Source of the DNA: Clostridiaceae bacterium
GTDB lineage: Bacteria > Bacillota > Clostridia > Oscillospirales > Acutalibacteraceae
Direction of reading: 5' to 3'
Length of the DNA: 64,000 nucleotides
Assembly: GCA_016296885.1 (NCBI GenBank)
Contig: JAEDHT010000001.1
Coordinates: 1-64,000 of the forward strand
Part shown: positions 1 through 8,853 of the stretch, piece by piece
Position numbering within the stretch: position 1 is the first letter of the stretch
Layout of the letters: each line of letters begins with the position of its first letter
Made by a program: the position numbers and the translations under genes
Notes under the pieces: generated by a model
Database searches by the model: none
What the model was told of the DNA's origin: nothing
What the model saw: only the letters and a program-made list of their open reading frames with translations

Positions 1-76
1 GGAGGGAGAGAAAAGCAAAAATCCTGCAAAAAAGCAGTTTTTTCTCTCCCTCAGTCTCATTTCACTCGACAGCTCC
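1..76. repeat. Partial copy of the GGAGGGAGAGAAAA hairpin repeat (window edge)
   Basis: The sequence contains the complementary arms GGAGGGAGAGAAAA and TTTTCTCTCCCTC around a short AT-rich core. This is the core unit of the repeat family found in complete form at 8313-8838, 47787-48105 and 50611-50828. It is cut by the left window edge and lies just downstream of the mnmE stop codon. No coding content. Confidence 0.7.
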
Positions 77-87
77 GAATCTTTATC

Positions 88-1464
88 TTATTTACCCACA
101 CAAAATCTCTCAAATACCTTTGCCACTATCTCTTCGCTGGCTCTCTCACCTGTAAGCTGTAACAGCTCTTCCACAGCAAATTCCAACGATACAGTGACTG
201 CATCAAGCGTAAATCCTGATCCCAGTGCGTATTCTGCTTCTTTTAATGCAGAAAGTGCCGCACAGGCTGTGTTTCTTTGTCTTTCGCCTGTAAGTATACC
301 CTCCGACGGGTTAAACGTGCCGGTTTTGAATATTTGATCAAGTGCTTTTATAAGCTCGTTTTTACCCGAAAGATTAACAGCAGATGTATACACAGTGTGG
401 GTTACTTTGCTTCTTATATAATCATCGTCTATATTTTGTTCCAAATCGGTTTTGTTTATGATAGCCACAGAATTGCAGGTGCTGATATCCTCCAGCAACC
501 TCTTATCGTCTTCTGTAAGCTCTGATGAACCATCAAACACAGCTAAGATAAGCTCGCCTGTGGTTATTCTGTCCTTTGCTTTGTCTACGCCTATTTGCTC
601 TATCACGTCTGTGGTGGTGCGTATTCCTGCTGTGTCGGATAGTCTTAATATATAATCTCCCAGCGTGACGGTGTCTTCCACAATGTCACGTGTAGTTCCG
701 GGAATATCTGTCACGATACTTCTCTCGTAGCCCGTTAGCATATTCATCAGGGTGGATTTGCCCACATTCGGTTTGCCTACAATTACGGTATCTATGCCTT
801 CGGTCATAACCTTGCCTGCGTCACATTCTTCTATCATTCTTTGTAATAGTGAGCTTGAGTTTTCTATGGCAGATTTTATTTCATCTTCTTTCACTGCCGG
901 TATTTCATCCTCAGGATAGTCTGCCCATGCAGAAAGATGAGCGCATACTGTGAGAAGCTCTTCTTTTACAGATGCAAGTCTTTTGCTAAGTGTGCCGGAG
1001 AGCACGCTGTTGGCTGCTTTTACAGAGTTTTTGTTTTTTGCAGATATTACATTCATTACGGCTTCGGCTTCGAGCAAATTCATCTTACCATTGAGAAAGG
1101 CTCTTTTTGTAAATTCGCCCGGTTCTGCCGGAGATGCACCGTTGTCTAATATACTTCTCAACACGGATTTTGTTACATACACCCCGCCTTGACATGATAT
1201 TTCTACCACGTTTTCGCCGGTATAGCTATGTGGCGCTCTAAACACCAGCATTATTGCCTCCAGCTGGTTGTCATCGTTATCGGTAACATACCCAAATGAT
1301 GCTGTGTAGCCTGTCATGCTTATTGCTTTTTTATCGCTCACAGATGTGAACACTCTATCTGCTATTTCAAAGGCTTTTTCTCCGCTTATGCGAACTATGC
1401 CTACTCCACCCTGCCCTTGTGCTGTGGCAATGGCGGCAATAGTCTTATCCGTCAAGAAAAACAT
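88..1464 (-). CDS. mnmE: tRNA modification GTPase MnmE (TrmE)
   Basis: MnmE, with MnmG, installs the carboxymethylaminomethyl-type modification on the wobble uridine of tRNAs; it is a cytoplasmic potassium-activated GTPase. The N-terminal tetrahydrofolate-binding domain covers about residues 5-120. The GTPase domain shows G1 GKPNVGKST (230-238), DTAG (277-280) and NKTD (337-340). The protein ends in CVGK, the conserved C-terminal motif carrying the catalytic Cys. The length (458 aa) is normal for the family. The GAGGGGAG ribosome binding site sits only a couple of bases before the ATG at 1464, but 9 bases before an in-frame TTG at 1455; TTG gives the family-like start MTDKTIAAIAT, so the true start may be 1455. 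No mnmG lies next to it in the window. Confidence 0.97.
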   Translation of the reverse strand: MFFLTDKTIAAIATAQGQGGVGIVRISGEKAFEIADRVFTSVSDKKAISMTGYTASFGYVTDNDDNQLEAIMLVFRAPHSYTGENVVEISCQGGVYVTKSVLRSILDNGASPAEPGEFTKRAFLNGKMNLLEAEAVMNVISAKNKNSVKAANSVLSGTLSKRLASVKEELLTVCAHLSAWADYPEDEIPAVKEDEIKSAIENSSSLLQRMIEECDAGKVMTEGIDTVIVGKPNVGKSTLMNMLTGYERSIVTDIPGTTRDIVEDTVTLGDYILRLSDTAGIRTTTDVIEQIGVDKAKDRITTGELILAVFDGSSELTEDDKRLLEDISTCNSVAIINKTDLEQNIDDDYIRSKVTHTVYTSAVNLSGKNELIKALDQIFKTGTFNPSEGILTGERQRNTACAALSALKEAEYALGSGFTLDAVTVSLEFAVEELLQLTGERASEEIVAKVFERFCVGK

Positions 1465-1843
1465 CTCCCCTCACAATAATACATTATACATTATACTACT
1501 ATTCCTCCTATTTTTCAACTTACTTTTTCTTTCACGAGAAAGAAAAAGTAAGCAAAAAGAAAGCGAATCGGGCATTTAAAAATGATATTTGATGAATTTT
1601 GGTGCGAAATCCCTGCCGGCGAGGCCGGCTGGCGAGCAATTCTTTGCAGTCAATCACCTGCCAAGAATTGCTCTTTCGATGCTCGGTGCAGATTTTTGGG
1701 CTTTTTTTCGGGCTTTGCTATGTCATTTGTAGCTTTGCGATGTTAACGCGAATTTGCAATTCACGCCCTGGAAATCCGCGTTATCCTAGCTTGCCGTCAG
1801 GCAAACAGACTTTATCATTTCAGTTAGTTTGGCGTGAAAGAAA
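1465..1843. other. Gene-free stretch with a strong palindrome
   Basis: Just upstream of mnmE this stretch holds TATAAT-like sequence on the minus strand that could serve mnmE. A near-perfect hairpin has 15-base arms at 1519-1533 and 1538-1552 (CTTACTTTTTCTTTC and its complement). It is followed by GC-richer sequence, unlike its surroundings, with no convincing gene. A short motif (TTGGTGCGAAATCCC) near 1606-1620 recurs near 2239-2253 on the other side of the repeat block. It may be decayed repeat or mobile DNA. Confidence 0.4.
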
Positions 1844-2186
1844 GCCTCCCTCTGACGAGGGAGGTGGCAAAACGAAGTTTTGACGGAGGGAGAGAAAAGC
1901 TAGAAATTCTGCAAAAAAGCAGTTTTTCTCTCCCTCAGTCTCGTTTCACTCAACAGGCTCCCCTGTGTAAGGGGAGCTGTCAGCAACGCTGACTGAGGGG
2001 TTGTTTTTATGATATATTCACTATACAATCCCTCCGTCTTTTGCTTCGCAAAATCCACCTCCCTTTACACAAGGGAGGCGAGGAAGTTTTGACGGAGGGA
2101 GAGAAAAGCTAGAAATTCTGCAAAAAAGCAGTTTTTCTCTCCCTCAGTTTCGCTATCGCTCAACAGCTACCTCGTCAGAGGGAGCC
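1844..2186. repeat. Composite hairpin-repeat block (two core units)
   Basis: This block contains two copies of the GGAGGGAGAGAAAA ... TTTTCTCTCCCTC unit, separated by the modules CCCCTGTGTAAGGGGAGCTG and CCCTCCGTCTTTTGCTTCGC. These are the same modules, in opposite orientation, as at 8313-8838. The ends here are CCTCCCTCTGACGAGGGAGG and CTCGTCAGAGGGAGCC. The outer terminal inverted repeats seen at three other copies are missing. Non-coding; it lies between mnmE and the GH25 gene. Confidence 0.75.
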
Positions 2187-2372
2187 AATTATCATTTGAA
2201 TGCTTGTCAGACTATTTGACATATCATTTTAGTTAACTTGGTGCGAAATCCCCGTCGCCGAGGGCAACTGTCTTTTTGCAAAGATTGGAATTTAGTACTT
2301 TTAATTTGTCGAAAGTTGTGATATAATGTAATACGATTAGAATTTTGTGCAAAAGTGAGGGGTAAATAGCTG

Positions 2373-3290
2373 ATGAAATCTAAATTTTCAGGATTTATAA
2401 GATTTTTTAAAAAGAATAAGCTTGCTATAATTTTAATTTCCCTTGCTGTGGTGATGTCGGTGCTTAGCGTGTGCGGAGTGCTGTTCATTATAGAGCGTAT
2501 GACTGGTAATACAGAGAGCTTTGTGAGTGATACAGCCTCTGAGGGTGAAAAGATAATTTTCAACTATGGCTCACCCGACAATCCAATCTCTGTAGATGTT
2601 TTGAGCGATGTGGACACAAACACCCTTAATAACGACAATTTTACCGATATAGATGGGTTAAAATATTATATTGAGAACGGAGAAAAGAAATCTACCATAG
2701 GCATAGACGTGTCTGAGTTTCAAGGATATATCGACTGGCAGAGTGTAAGCGAAGCCGGTGTGGAATTTGCTATGATAAGATCAGGCTTTCGTGGTTACAC
2801 TCAGGGTGGCTTGTTTGAGGATAGCAATGTATACGATAATTTGGTAGGAGCTACAGAGAACGGCATAGAAGTGGGATTATACTTTTTCTCCCAAGCCACC
2901 ACAGAGCAAGAAGCACGAGAAGAGGCGCTCAACGTGCTTGATATCGCAAAAGAATATAATATCACCTACCCTATTGCATTCGACTGGGAACGCAACGACG
3001 AGCAAGACTCACGCACAAAGGATATCACCCCTGCTGAGGTGACATTATTTGCAGATGCCTTTTGCAGTGAGATTGAAAAAAACGGCTACGAATCTATGAT
3101 TTATTATAATGAGTATTATGGGTATATGCTCTATGACCTCAGCAAGCTGTCTGATTATGGTATGTGGTATGTAGAGTATGACGAATTGCCAGATTTTTAC
3201 TATGCCTTTGATATGTGGCAATACACCGAGAGTGGCTCAATACCCGGCATAGATGGCACAGTAGATATCAATCTTTATTTTAAAAAGTGA
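2373..3290 (+). CDS. Membrane-anchored GH25 lysozyme-like protein
   Basis: Predicted N,O-diacetylmuramidase of glycoside hydrolase family 25, acting on peptidoglycan outside the membrane. Residues ~1-14 are basic, ~16-38 form a hydrophobic signal anchor, and ~39-105 are a linker. The GH25 domain spans ~106-305, with the family motif GIDVSEFQGYIDW near its start and YPIAFDWE carrying the acidic active-site residues. No other wall-binding domain is visible. The ATG at 2373 follows GTGAGGGG. It is the first gene of a same-strand envelope cluster (hydrolase, MurF-like, Ddl, PAP2), consistent with wall remodelling. Enzymatic activity is inferred from family membership. Confidence 0.88.
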   Translation: MKSKFSGFIRFFKKNKLAIILISLAVVMSVLSVCGVLFIIERMTGNTESFVSDTASEGEKIIFNYGSPDNPISVDVLSDVDTNTLNNDNFTDIDGLKYYIENGEKKSTIGIDVSEFQGYIDWQSVSEAGVEFAMIRSGFRGYTQGGLFEDSNVYDNLVGATENGIEVGLYFFSQATTEQEAREEALNVLDIAKEYNITYPIAFDWERNDEQDSRTKDITPAEVTLFADAFCSEIEKNGYESMIYYNEYYGYMLYDLSKLSDYGMWYVEYDELPDFYYAFDMWQYTESGSIPGIDGTVDINLYFKK

Positions 3291-3343
3291 GATAGCTTGC
3301 ATTTATCAGAAAACTATTTTAGACTAAACAGGAGAAAAACCTG

Positions 3344-4117
3344 ATGATTATTGATATAAATGGTATTAAGACAAATTATATAAAAGAAGGCGATGGAGAA
3401 GCTGTGGTGTTGCTTCACGGATGGGGCTCAAACATCAAGCTTTTTACTGGAATTATTAAGCTGTTGTCAAAGAAATACACCGTATATGCACTCGATATGC
3501 CTGGTTTTGGCGAGAGTGACGAGCCGAAGGAAGCTTGGAATGTTGATAACTATGTTGATTTTGTGCTTGATTTTTTAAAAAAAATGAACATAAGCTCAGC
3601 ACATCTTTTAGGACATTCCTTTGGCGGACGTGTGATAATAAAAATGGTTACAAGAAAGCTAGAGGGTTTTAAACCGCTAAAGCTGATGCTTGTTGACAGT
3701 GCAGGAATCAAGCCTAAAAAGAGTCTTAAGCAAAAAGCAAAGATTAGGGTTTATAAAATCTCAAAGGGTATTTTTAGCCTTAAGCCTATGAAAAAGCTTT
3801 TTCCTAATGCTATAGAGAATATGCGAAAGAAAAACGGCTCTGCAGACTACAACGCCGCATCGCCGATAATGAGAGCTTGCCTTGTAAAAGTAGTAAACGA
3901 AGACCTCACCCACCTTTTGTCGCAGATAAAGCAGTCCACTCTGCTTATTTGGGGTGACAAAGACACCGCCACTCCCCTATCTGACGCACAGCTTATGGAA
4001 AAGCTGATTCCTGATGCAGGCTTGGTAGTGGTGAAAGGAAGCGGACATTATTCATTTATAGAACAGCCTGTGTTTGTGCATAGGGTTATCGCTTCTTATA
4101 TGAATTTGGGGGTATAA
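3344..4117 (+). CDS. Alpha/beta hydrolase fold protein
   Basis: A cytoplasmic alpha/beta hydrolase of 257 aa without a signal peptide. The oxyanion-hole motif VVLLHGWGSN lies near residue 22. The nucleophile elbow is GHSFGG, the acid is in WGDKDTATPL and the catalytic His is in GSGHYSF near the C terminus. Substrate unknown. It is preceded by AGGAGAAA 9 bases before the ATG and ends 4 bases before the MurF-like gene, so the two are probably co-transcribed. The Ser-Asp-His triad is seen directly; a link to envelope metabolism rests only on neighbours. Confidence 0.88.
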   Translation: MIIDINGIKTNYIKEGDGEAVVLLHGWGSNIKLFTGIIKLLSKKYTVYALDMPGFGESDEPKEAWNVDNYVDFVLDFLKKMNISSAHLLGHSFGGRVIIKMVTRKLEGFKPLKLMLVDSAGIKPKKSLKQKAKIRVYKISKGIFSLKPMKKLFPNAIENMRKKNGSADYNAASPIMRACLVKVVNEDLTHLLSQIKQSTLLIWGDKDTATPLSDAQLMEKLIPDAGLVVVKGSGHYSFIEQPVFVHRVIASYMNLGV

Positions 4118-4121
4118 GTTA

Positions 4122-5714
4122 ATGATATTTTTAGTTTTACTCACACTCTATCTCTTAGGATTTGCAGTGTGTACCACGTTCGCTGTTAGGCGCTATGTGC
4201 ATATGTTTCAGCTTAATTCTTATAAGCCACACGTCCAGAGAAAATGGTATAAGACCAACGCTAAGGATATTTTGCTCAAAACATTGCCGTCACTTTTGAT
4301 AATACCAATGTCTGTTTTCCTGCCAAAGGTAGGTGTCACAGCGGCTAGCATATATTTCATTATAATAGCTTATCTCAACAGACGCATAAAAGATAAAAAA
4401 CCTCTGGTATACACTAAAAGAGTGAAACGGCTTCTCGTTACGATAAATGTGTTGACAATCGGGGCTTGCCTTTGCGCTTCTATACCTGCATATATCGCTT
4501 ATAACAATTTTGCAGATAAAACATCAGCAAAGCTACTTTTTTCGTGCCTGACAGTGGGATATTATATCCTTCTGCCATATATCATACTTTTGGCGAACCT
4601 TATCAACAAGCCGATAGAAAAAGCTATCAACAATAAGTTTATAAAAGAAGCAGAAAATATGATAAAATCTATGCCACAGCTAAAGGTGGTTGGTATTACA
4701 GGAAGCTATGGCAAAACCAGCGTAAAATATTATCTCACTACCCTGCTTTCTGCCAAATACAATGTGCTTATGACACCTGAGAGTTATAATACTACTCTGG
4801 GAGTTGTACGTACGATCAGAGAACAGCTTAGAGCTACACATGAGATTTTTGTGTGCGAGATGGGCGCACGCAATGTGGGAGATATCAAAGAGATATGCGA
4901 TATTGTGCATCCTGATTGTGGCATCATCACATCGGTAGGCCCTCAGCACTTGGAGTCTTTTCACACTATTGACAACATAAAAAAGACAAAGTTTGAGCTT
5001 GCAGACTCATTGCCTGATGATGGAATAGCTTTTCTCAATGGCAATGACGAAAATATAGCAAGCGTGGGCTATAAAAGAAAGAACATTACATATGGTGTAG
5101 AGGCAGGCGACTATCAGGCATACGACCTCTCTCTCTCCTCAAAAGGAACCACATTTAAGATAAAAACACCAACCGGCGAAACAGCGGAATTTACCACAAA
5201 GCTTATAGGCAAGCACAATGTGCAAAACGTAGCAGGTGCTATAGCTTGCGCACATACTCTTGGTGTGTCACTGCCACAGCTTGCAGGAGCAGTTCGCCGT
5301 CTGCAAGCTGTGGAGCATCGCCTACAGCTTTCTAAGAGAGGAAATATCAATATAATAGATGATGCTTATAACTCTAATCCAAACGGTACCAAGGTGGCAT
5401 TAGATACACTTAGTATGTTTGATGGAATCAAGGTTATTGTAACACCGGGCATGGTAGAGCTTGGCGACAAACAAGATGAATATAACTACGAGTTTGGCAA
5501 AAACTGTGCAGATGTTTGCGATTATATCATCCTTGTGGGCAAAAAGCAGACAGAGAGCATAGCCAAAGGTGTGAGCGATGCAGGGTATGCTTCTGACAAG
5601 CTAATAATCTGCGATACTATTGAAGATGCCTTTAAAGAGCTGTATGCTATCAAAACAGACGGCAAAGAGCTAACAGCATTGTTGGAAAACGACTTGCCTG
5701 ATAATTTCCTTTGA
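4122..5714 (+). CDS. MurF-like Mur ligase with N-terminal membrane domain
   Basis: A Mur-family ligase resembling MurF, which adds D-Ala-D-Ala to the UDP-MurNAc-tripeptide. The ATP-binding motif GSYGKTSVK lies near residue 194. Other family motifs are NTTLGVVRTI, EMGARNVGDI, GPQHLESFHT and DAYNSNPNGT, followed by the C-terminal Rossmann-like domain. It is unusual in carrying about 170 extra N-terminal residues with four or five hydrophobic segments, so the enzyme is probably membrane-tethered. Its total length is 530 aa against about 450 for standard MurF. It is directly followed by ddl, whose product D-Ala-D-Ala would be its substrate. It could also be a MurF paralogue for another acceptor; a second murF in the genome would favour that. 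Confidence 0.85.
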   Translation: MIFLVLLTLYLLGFAVCTTFAVRRYVHMFQLNSYKPHVQRKWYKTNAKDILLKTLPSLLIIPMSVFLPKVGVTAASIYFIIIAYLNRRIKDKKPLVYTKRVKRLLVTINVLTIGACLCASIPAYIAYNNFADKTSAKLLFSCLTVGYYILLPYIILLANLINKPIEKAINNKFIKEAENMIKSMPQLKVVGITGSYGKTSVKYYLTTLLSAKYNVLMTPESYNTTLGVVRTIREQLRATHEIFVCEMGARNVGDIKEICDIVHPDCGIITSVGPQHLESFHTIDNIKKTKFELADSLPDDGIAFLNGNDENIASVGYKRKNITYGVEAGDYQAYDLSLSSKGTTFKIKTPTGETAEFTTKLIGKHNVQNVAGAIACAHTLGVSLPQLAGAVRRLQAVEHRLQLSKRGNINIIDDAYNSNPNGTKVALDTLSMFDGIKVIVTPGMVELGDKQDEYNYEFGKNCADVCDYIILVGKKQTESIAKGVSDAGYASDKLIICDTIEDAFKELYAIKTDGKELTALLENDLPDNFL

Positions 5715-5754
5715 TAAACGATTATACATTAATTAGCTTAGGGGTTGATTTATT

Positions 5755-6942
5755 ATGAAAATAAAACTTGCTGTGCTTTTTGGCGGAAGAAGTGTGGAGC
5801 ATGAAATTTCTATAATTTCTGCTGTGCAAGCCATGGCAAGTCTCAACAAGGATAAATACGATATCATTCCAATTTATATATCAAAAAATAATCAGTTTTA
5901 CACAGGCGAGTGCTTGTTTGATATAGACAGCTATAAGCAAGACCTCAAAAAGATGATATCTGCCTGTGATAGGGTTATTATTGTGAATGAGGGCGACAGA
6001 GCCTATGTGGTAAAATATCCTCAAAAGAGATTTAGAAACAATGTGATAGACTATATAGACGTGGCAATGCCAATAGTGCATGGCACAAATGTAGAAGACG
6101 GCACTTTGCAGGGATTTTTGCAGATGCACAATATCCCGTATGTTGGCTGTGATGTAATGTCATCAGCAGTTGGCATGGATAAATATGTGATGAAAACTGT
6201 GCTAAAGGATAATGGTATCCCTGTGCTTGATTGCAAGGTTTACACATCATTTGACTATAACAATGCACCTGAAAAGATGGTGAGCGATGTGGAGGGAGCC
6301 TTTGAATATCCTGTTATCGTAAAGCCGATCAATTTGGGCTCAAGCGTTGGTATAAAAAAGGCATCAAATAGAGAACAGCTCGAAGAAGCACTGGAGCTTG
6401 GTTTTAGCTTTTCCACAAAGGTGCTAATAGAGCCATGCGTAGTAGACCTTCGAGAGATAAATTGTGCTGTGCTTGGCGATAGCGAAAGTGCACAGGCAAG
6501 CGAATGTGAAGAGCCTCTCAACGGCGATGAAATACTAAGCTATGAAGACAAATATATGGGAAGCCCATCAAGCAAGGGTATGAGCGGACTAAGCCGTCAG
6601 TTGCCTGCTAAAATTACGCCACAGCAGAGAGAGCAAATTAGAGAAATGGCTGTGAAAACATTCAAATGCTTGGGTTGCAGTGGTGTTTCTCGAATCGACT
6701 TTATGATGGACACAAAAGAAGATAAGATTTATGTAAATGAGATAAACACAATTCCCGGTTCGTTGTCGTTTTACCTTTGGGAGGTGCTCGGCATGAGCTA
6801 CGAGAAGCTTTTGGACGAGATGGTGTCTTTGGCACTTAAAAGAGACAGAGAGCTTAAAACTCTTCACTTTAGCTTCGAAACAAACGTGCTTTCGGGTGTT
6901 AGTCTTTCGGGAGCAAAGGGCGCAAAGGGCAGTAAGATGTGA
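5755..6942 (+). CDS. ddl: D-alanine--D-alanine ligase
   Basis: ATP-grasp ligase joining two D-alanines for peptidoglycan precursors. The N terminus has the family signature VLFGGRSVEHEISIISAVQA (first ~25 residues). The ATP-grasp core includes YPVIVKPINLGSSVGIKKA, and the metal/ATP site is in FMMDTKEDKIYVNEINTIPG. At 395 aa it is slightly longer than usual; the extra length is a Ser/Gly/Ala/Lys-rich C-terminal tail ending in GAKGAKGSKM. The ribosome binding site is weak (TTAGGGG, about 9 bases upstream). It follows the MurF-like gene by 40 bases, a common pairing. Confidence 0.95.
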   Translation: MKIKLAVLFGGRSVEHEISIISAVQAMASLNKDKYDIIPIYISKNNQFYTGECLFDIDSYKQDLKKMISACDRVIIVNEGDRAYVVKYPQKRFRNNVIDYIDVAMPIVHGTNVEDGTLQGFLQMHNIPYVGCDVMSSAVGMDKYVMKTVLKDNGIPVLDCKVYTSFDYNNAPEKMVSDVEGAFEYPVIVKPINLGSSVGIKKASNREQLEEALELGFSFSTKVLIEPCVVDLREINCAVLGDSESAQASECEEPLNGDEILSYEDKYMGSPSSKGMSGLSRQLPAKITPQQREQIREMAVKTFKCLGCSGVSRIDFMMDTKEDKIYVNEINTIPGSLSFYLWEVLGMSYEKLLDEMVSLALKRDRELKTLHFSFETNVLSGVSLSGAKGAKGSKM

Positions 6943-6978
6943 TGGACTTTCGTTTAAGTCTAAGGTAGGTTGTAAAAA

Positions 6979-7692
6979 ATGGATAAGCTTTGTTCCAAAA
7001 TGAGAGCAGCGATAGATAAATACAATATGATAGAGCAGGGCGACATAATTGGTGTGGGCGTTTCCGGCGGAAAGGACTCACTTGCCTTGCTGTGTTGTAT
7101 GGCAAACATCAGGCGATATTATCCTAAGAGCTTTGAGCTGATAGCCATCACCGCAGACCCATGCAACGATGGAGAAAACACAGATTTTTCAGAGGTGGAA
7201 GAGCTGTGCCGCAGGCTTGAAATCAAATATATCATCAAGCGTACTCAGCTGGGCGATATCATTTTTAAAGAAAGAAAAGAAAAAAATCCCTGCTCGCTAT
7301 GCGCAAGAATGAGACGAGGTATATTGCACAAAATAGCTAAGGAGAATGGTTGCAACAAGCTCGCTCTGGGGCATCATGGAGATGATGCTGTGCAAACCTT
7401 TATGATGAATCTTTTTGATTCAGGGTCTATAGGGTGCTTTTCGCCAAAGTCATATTTGTCCAATAGAGATTTGTGGCTTATCAGACCGATGGTTTTTCTC
7501 AGCGAGAGGGAAATCAGAAATATGGTGAATAAATACAAGTTGCCGGTGGTAAAAAGTAACTGCCCTGCTGATGGCAACACCGAGCGCAAAGCCATGGCAG
7601 AGCTGATATCGGGTTTAGAAGAAAAATATCCTGATATTAAGGCTAAGATAATGGGTGCCATGGAGCGTGGCAATATAAATGGGTGGCAGTAA
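6979..7692 (+). CDS. TtcA-like tRNA 2-thiolation ATPase
   Basis: PP-loop ATPase of the TtcA/TtuA group, which thiolates tRNA (C32 in TtcA) through an adenylated intermediate. The PP-loop motif is SGGKDSLALL near residue 30. A Cys pair in NPCSLCARMRRG (near residue 110) matches the conserved CxxC followed by basic residues in TtcA. GHHGDDAVQTFMMNLF is the family's Asp/His motif. The length (237 aa) is a little shorter than proteobacterial TtcA, as is common in clostridia. Its place in an envelope cluster appears incidental. Confidence 0.85.
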   Translation: MDKLCSKMRAAIDKYNMIEQGDIIGVGVSGGKDSLALLCCMANIRRYYPKSFELIAITADPCNDGENTDFSEVEELCRRLEIKYIIKRTQLGDIIFKERKEKNPCSLCARMRRGILHKIAKENGCNKLALGHHGDDAVQTFMMNLFDSGSIGCFSPKSYLSNRDLWLIRPMVFLSEREIRNMVNKYKLPVVKSNCPADGNTERKAMAELISGLEEKYPDIKAKIMGAMERGNINGWQ

Positions 7693-7729
7693 TGAAATAC
7701 GTTTTTAAAATAAAGGGAGGTGCAGGTCA

Positions 7730-8275
7730 ATGATAAATATGATAAAAAATATTGATGATTATATTGTGGATAATATGCCTAAGATTCACACAAAAGGACT
7801 CATAATCACAATGAGAATTTTCACACAGCTTGGCAATCAAGCTAAGGTGTGGTTTGCTATGTGTATACCACTGCTCATAATAAAAAGCACCAGGTTGCTG
7901 GCTTGCACTATTTTGCTTGCAATGCTTATCACAGTTATCACAGGTGAGGGCATTATAAAGCATTGTGTGTGTCGAGTTAGACCATGCAGTGCCATTGAAG
8001 AAGAAAAACACGTGGTAAAAAAACCAACTACTATATATTCGTTCCCATCGGGACATTCAGCATCATCATTTACAGTATGCACAGTTCTTATTATGAACAG
8101 GATGTGGCCGCTTGCGATACCTGCGGTTATAATAGGGCTTTTGATAGCTTTTTCAAGGCTCTATCTGCTGGTGCATTATCTCACAGATGTTATTGTGGGT
8201 ATTATTCTGGGTGTGCTGTGCGGATTTTTCTCGGTGCAGATTATGGACTATGTCGTAACGCATTATTTTAGCTGA
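7730..8275 (+). CDS. PAP2-family membrane phosphatase
   Basis: A multi-pass membrane acid phosphatase of the PAP2 superfamily (undecaprenyl-diphosphate phosphatase, phosphatidylglycerol-phosphate phosphatase and relatives). All three signature motifs are visible: KHCVCRVRP, PSGHSAS and SRLYLLVHYLTD. There are about five hydrophobic segments in 181 aa. The ribosome binding site GGGAGG lies upstream of the ATG at 7730. With MurF-like and Ddl genes upstream, lipid-carrier recycling is a reasonable but unproven role. The next feature downstream is a MITE-like element starting 38 bases after the stop. Confidence 0.88.
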   Translation: MINMIKNIDDYIVDNMPKIHTKGLIITMRIFTQLGNQAKVWFAMCIPLLIIKSTRLLACTILLAMLITVITGEGIIKHCVCRVRPCSAIEEEKHVVKKPTTIYSFPSGHSASSFTVCTVLIMNRMWPLAIPAVIIGLLIAFSRLYLLVHYLTDVIVGIILGVLCGFFSVQIMDYVVTHYFS

Positions 8276-8312
8276 TGTATAGCAAAAGATATTAAAAGAT
8301 AAGGAGGCAGGA

Positions 8313-8838
8313 GCTGTCGCATTAAGGTTAATATGCACAAATAAGCGAGCTTGTTATCAATAATCGGCTCCCTCTGACGAGGGAGCCTATCAAGTGAAAC
8401 GAGACTGAGGGAGAGAAAAAACTGCTTTTTGCAGAATTTTTAGCTTTTCTCTCCCTCCGTCAAAACTTCCTCAGCCTCCCTTGTGTAAAGGGAGGTGGAT
8501 TTTGCGAAGCAAAAGACGGAGGGATTGTATAGTAAATATATCATAAAAACAACCCCTCAGTCAGCGTTGCTGACAGCTCCCCTTTCACAGGGGAGCCTGT
8601 CGAGTGTAACGAGACTGAGGGAGAGAAAATATTGATTTTTTGCAGAATTTTTATCTTTTCTCTCCCTCCGTCAAAACTTCCTCAGCCTCCCTTGTGTAAA
8701 GGGAGGTGGATTTTGCGAAGCAAAAGACGGAGGGATTGTATAGTGAATATATCATAAAAACAACCCCTCAGTCAGCGTTGCTGCACCTCCCTCATCAGAG
8801 GGAGGCGCAAATTGTGCAAATGACTCTATTGCAACAGC
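8313..8838. mobile_element. MITE-like element with terminal inverted repeats (long form)
   Basis: The left end GCTGTCGCATTAAGGTTAAT (continuing to TGCACAA at 8340) is an imperfect inverted repeat of the right end (TTGTGCAAA at 8812 through TTGCAACAGC at 8829-8838). Between them lie two GGAGGGAGAGAAAA/TTTTCTCTCCCTC hairpin units and two copies of the CCTTGTGTAAAGGGAGGTGG module. The same terminal repeats bound the copies at 47787-48105 and 50611-50828. There is no transposase. No target-site duplication is evident. The right end stops 15 bases before the asnB start codon. Confidence 0.7.
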
Positions 8839-8853
8839 CCCGAAAAAAATAAT

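Noticed and set aside
1599..1883. Open frame of 94 codons on the + strand beside mnmE
   Set aside because: It runs into the hairpin-repeat block, has no ribosome binding site and shows repeat-derived composition.
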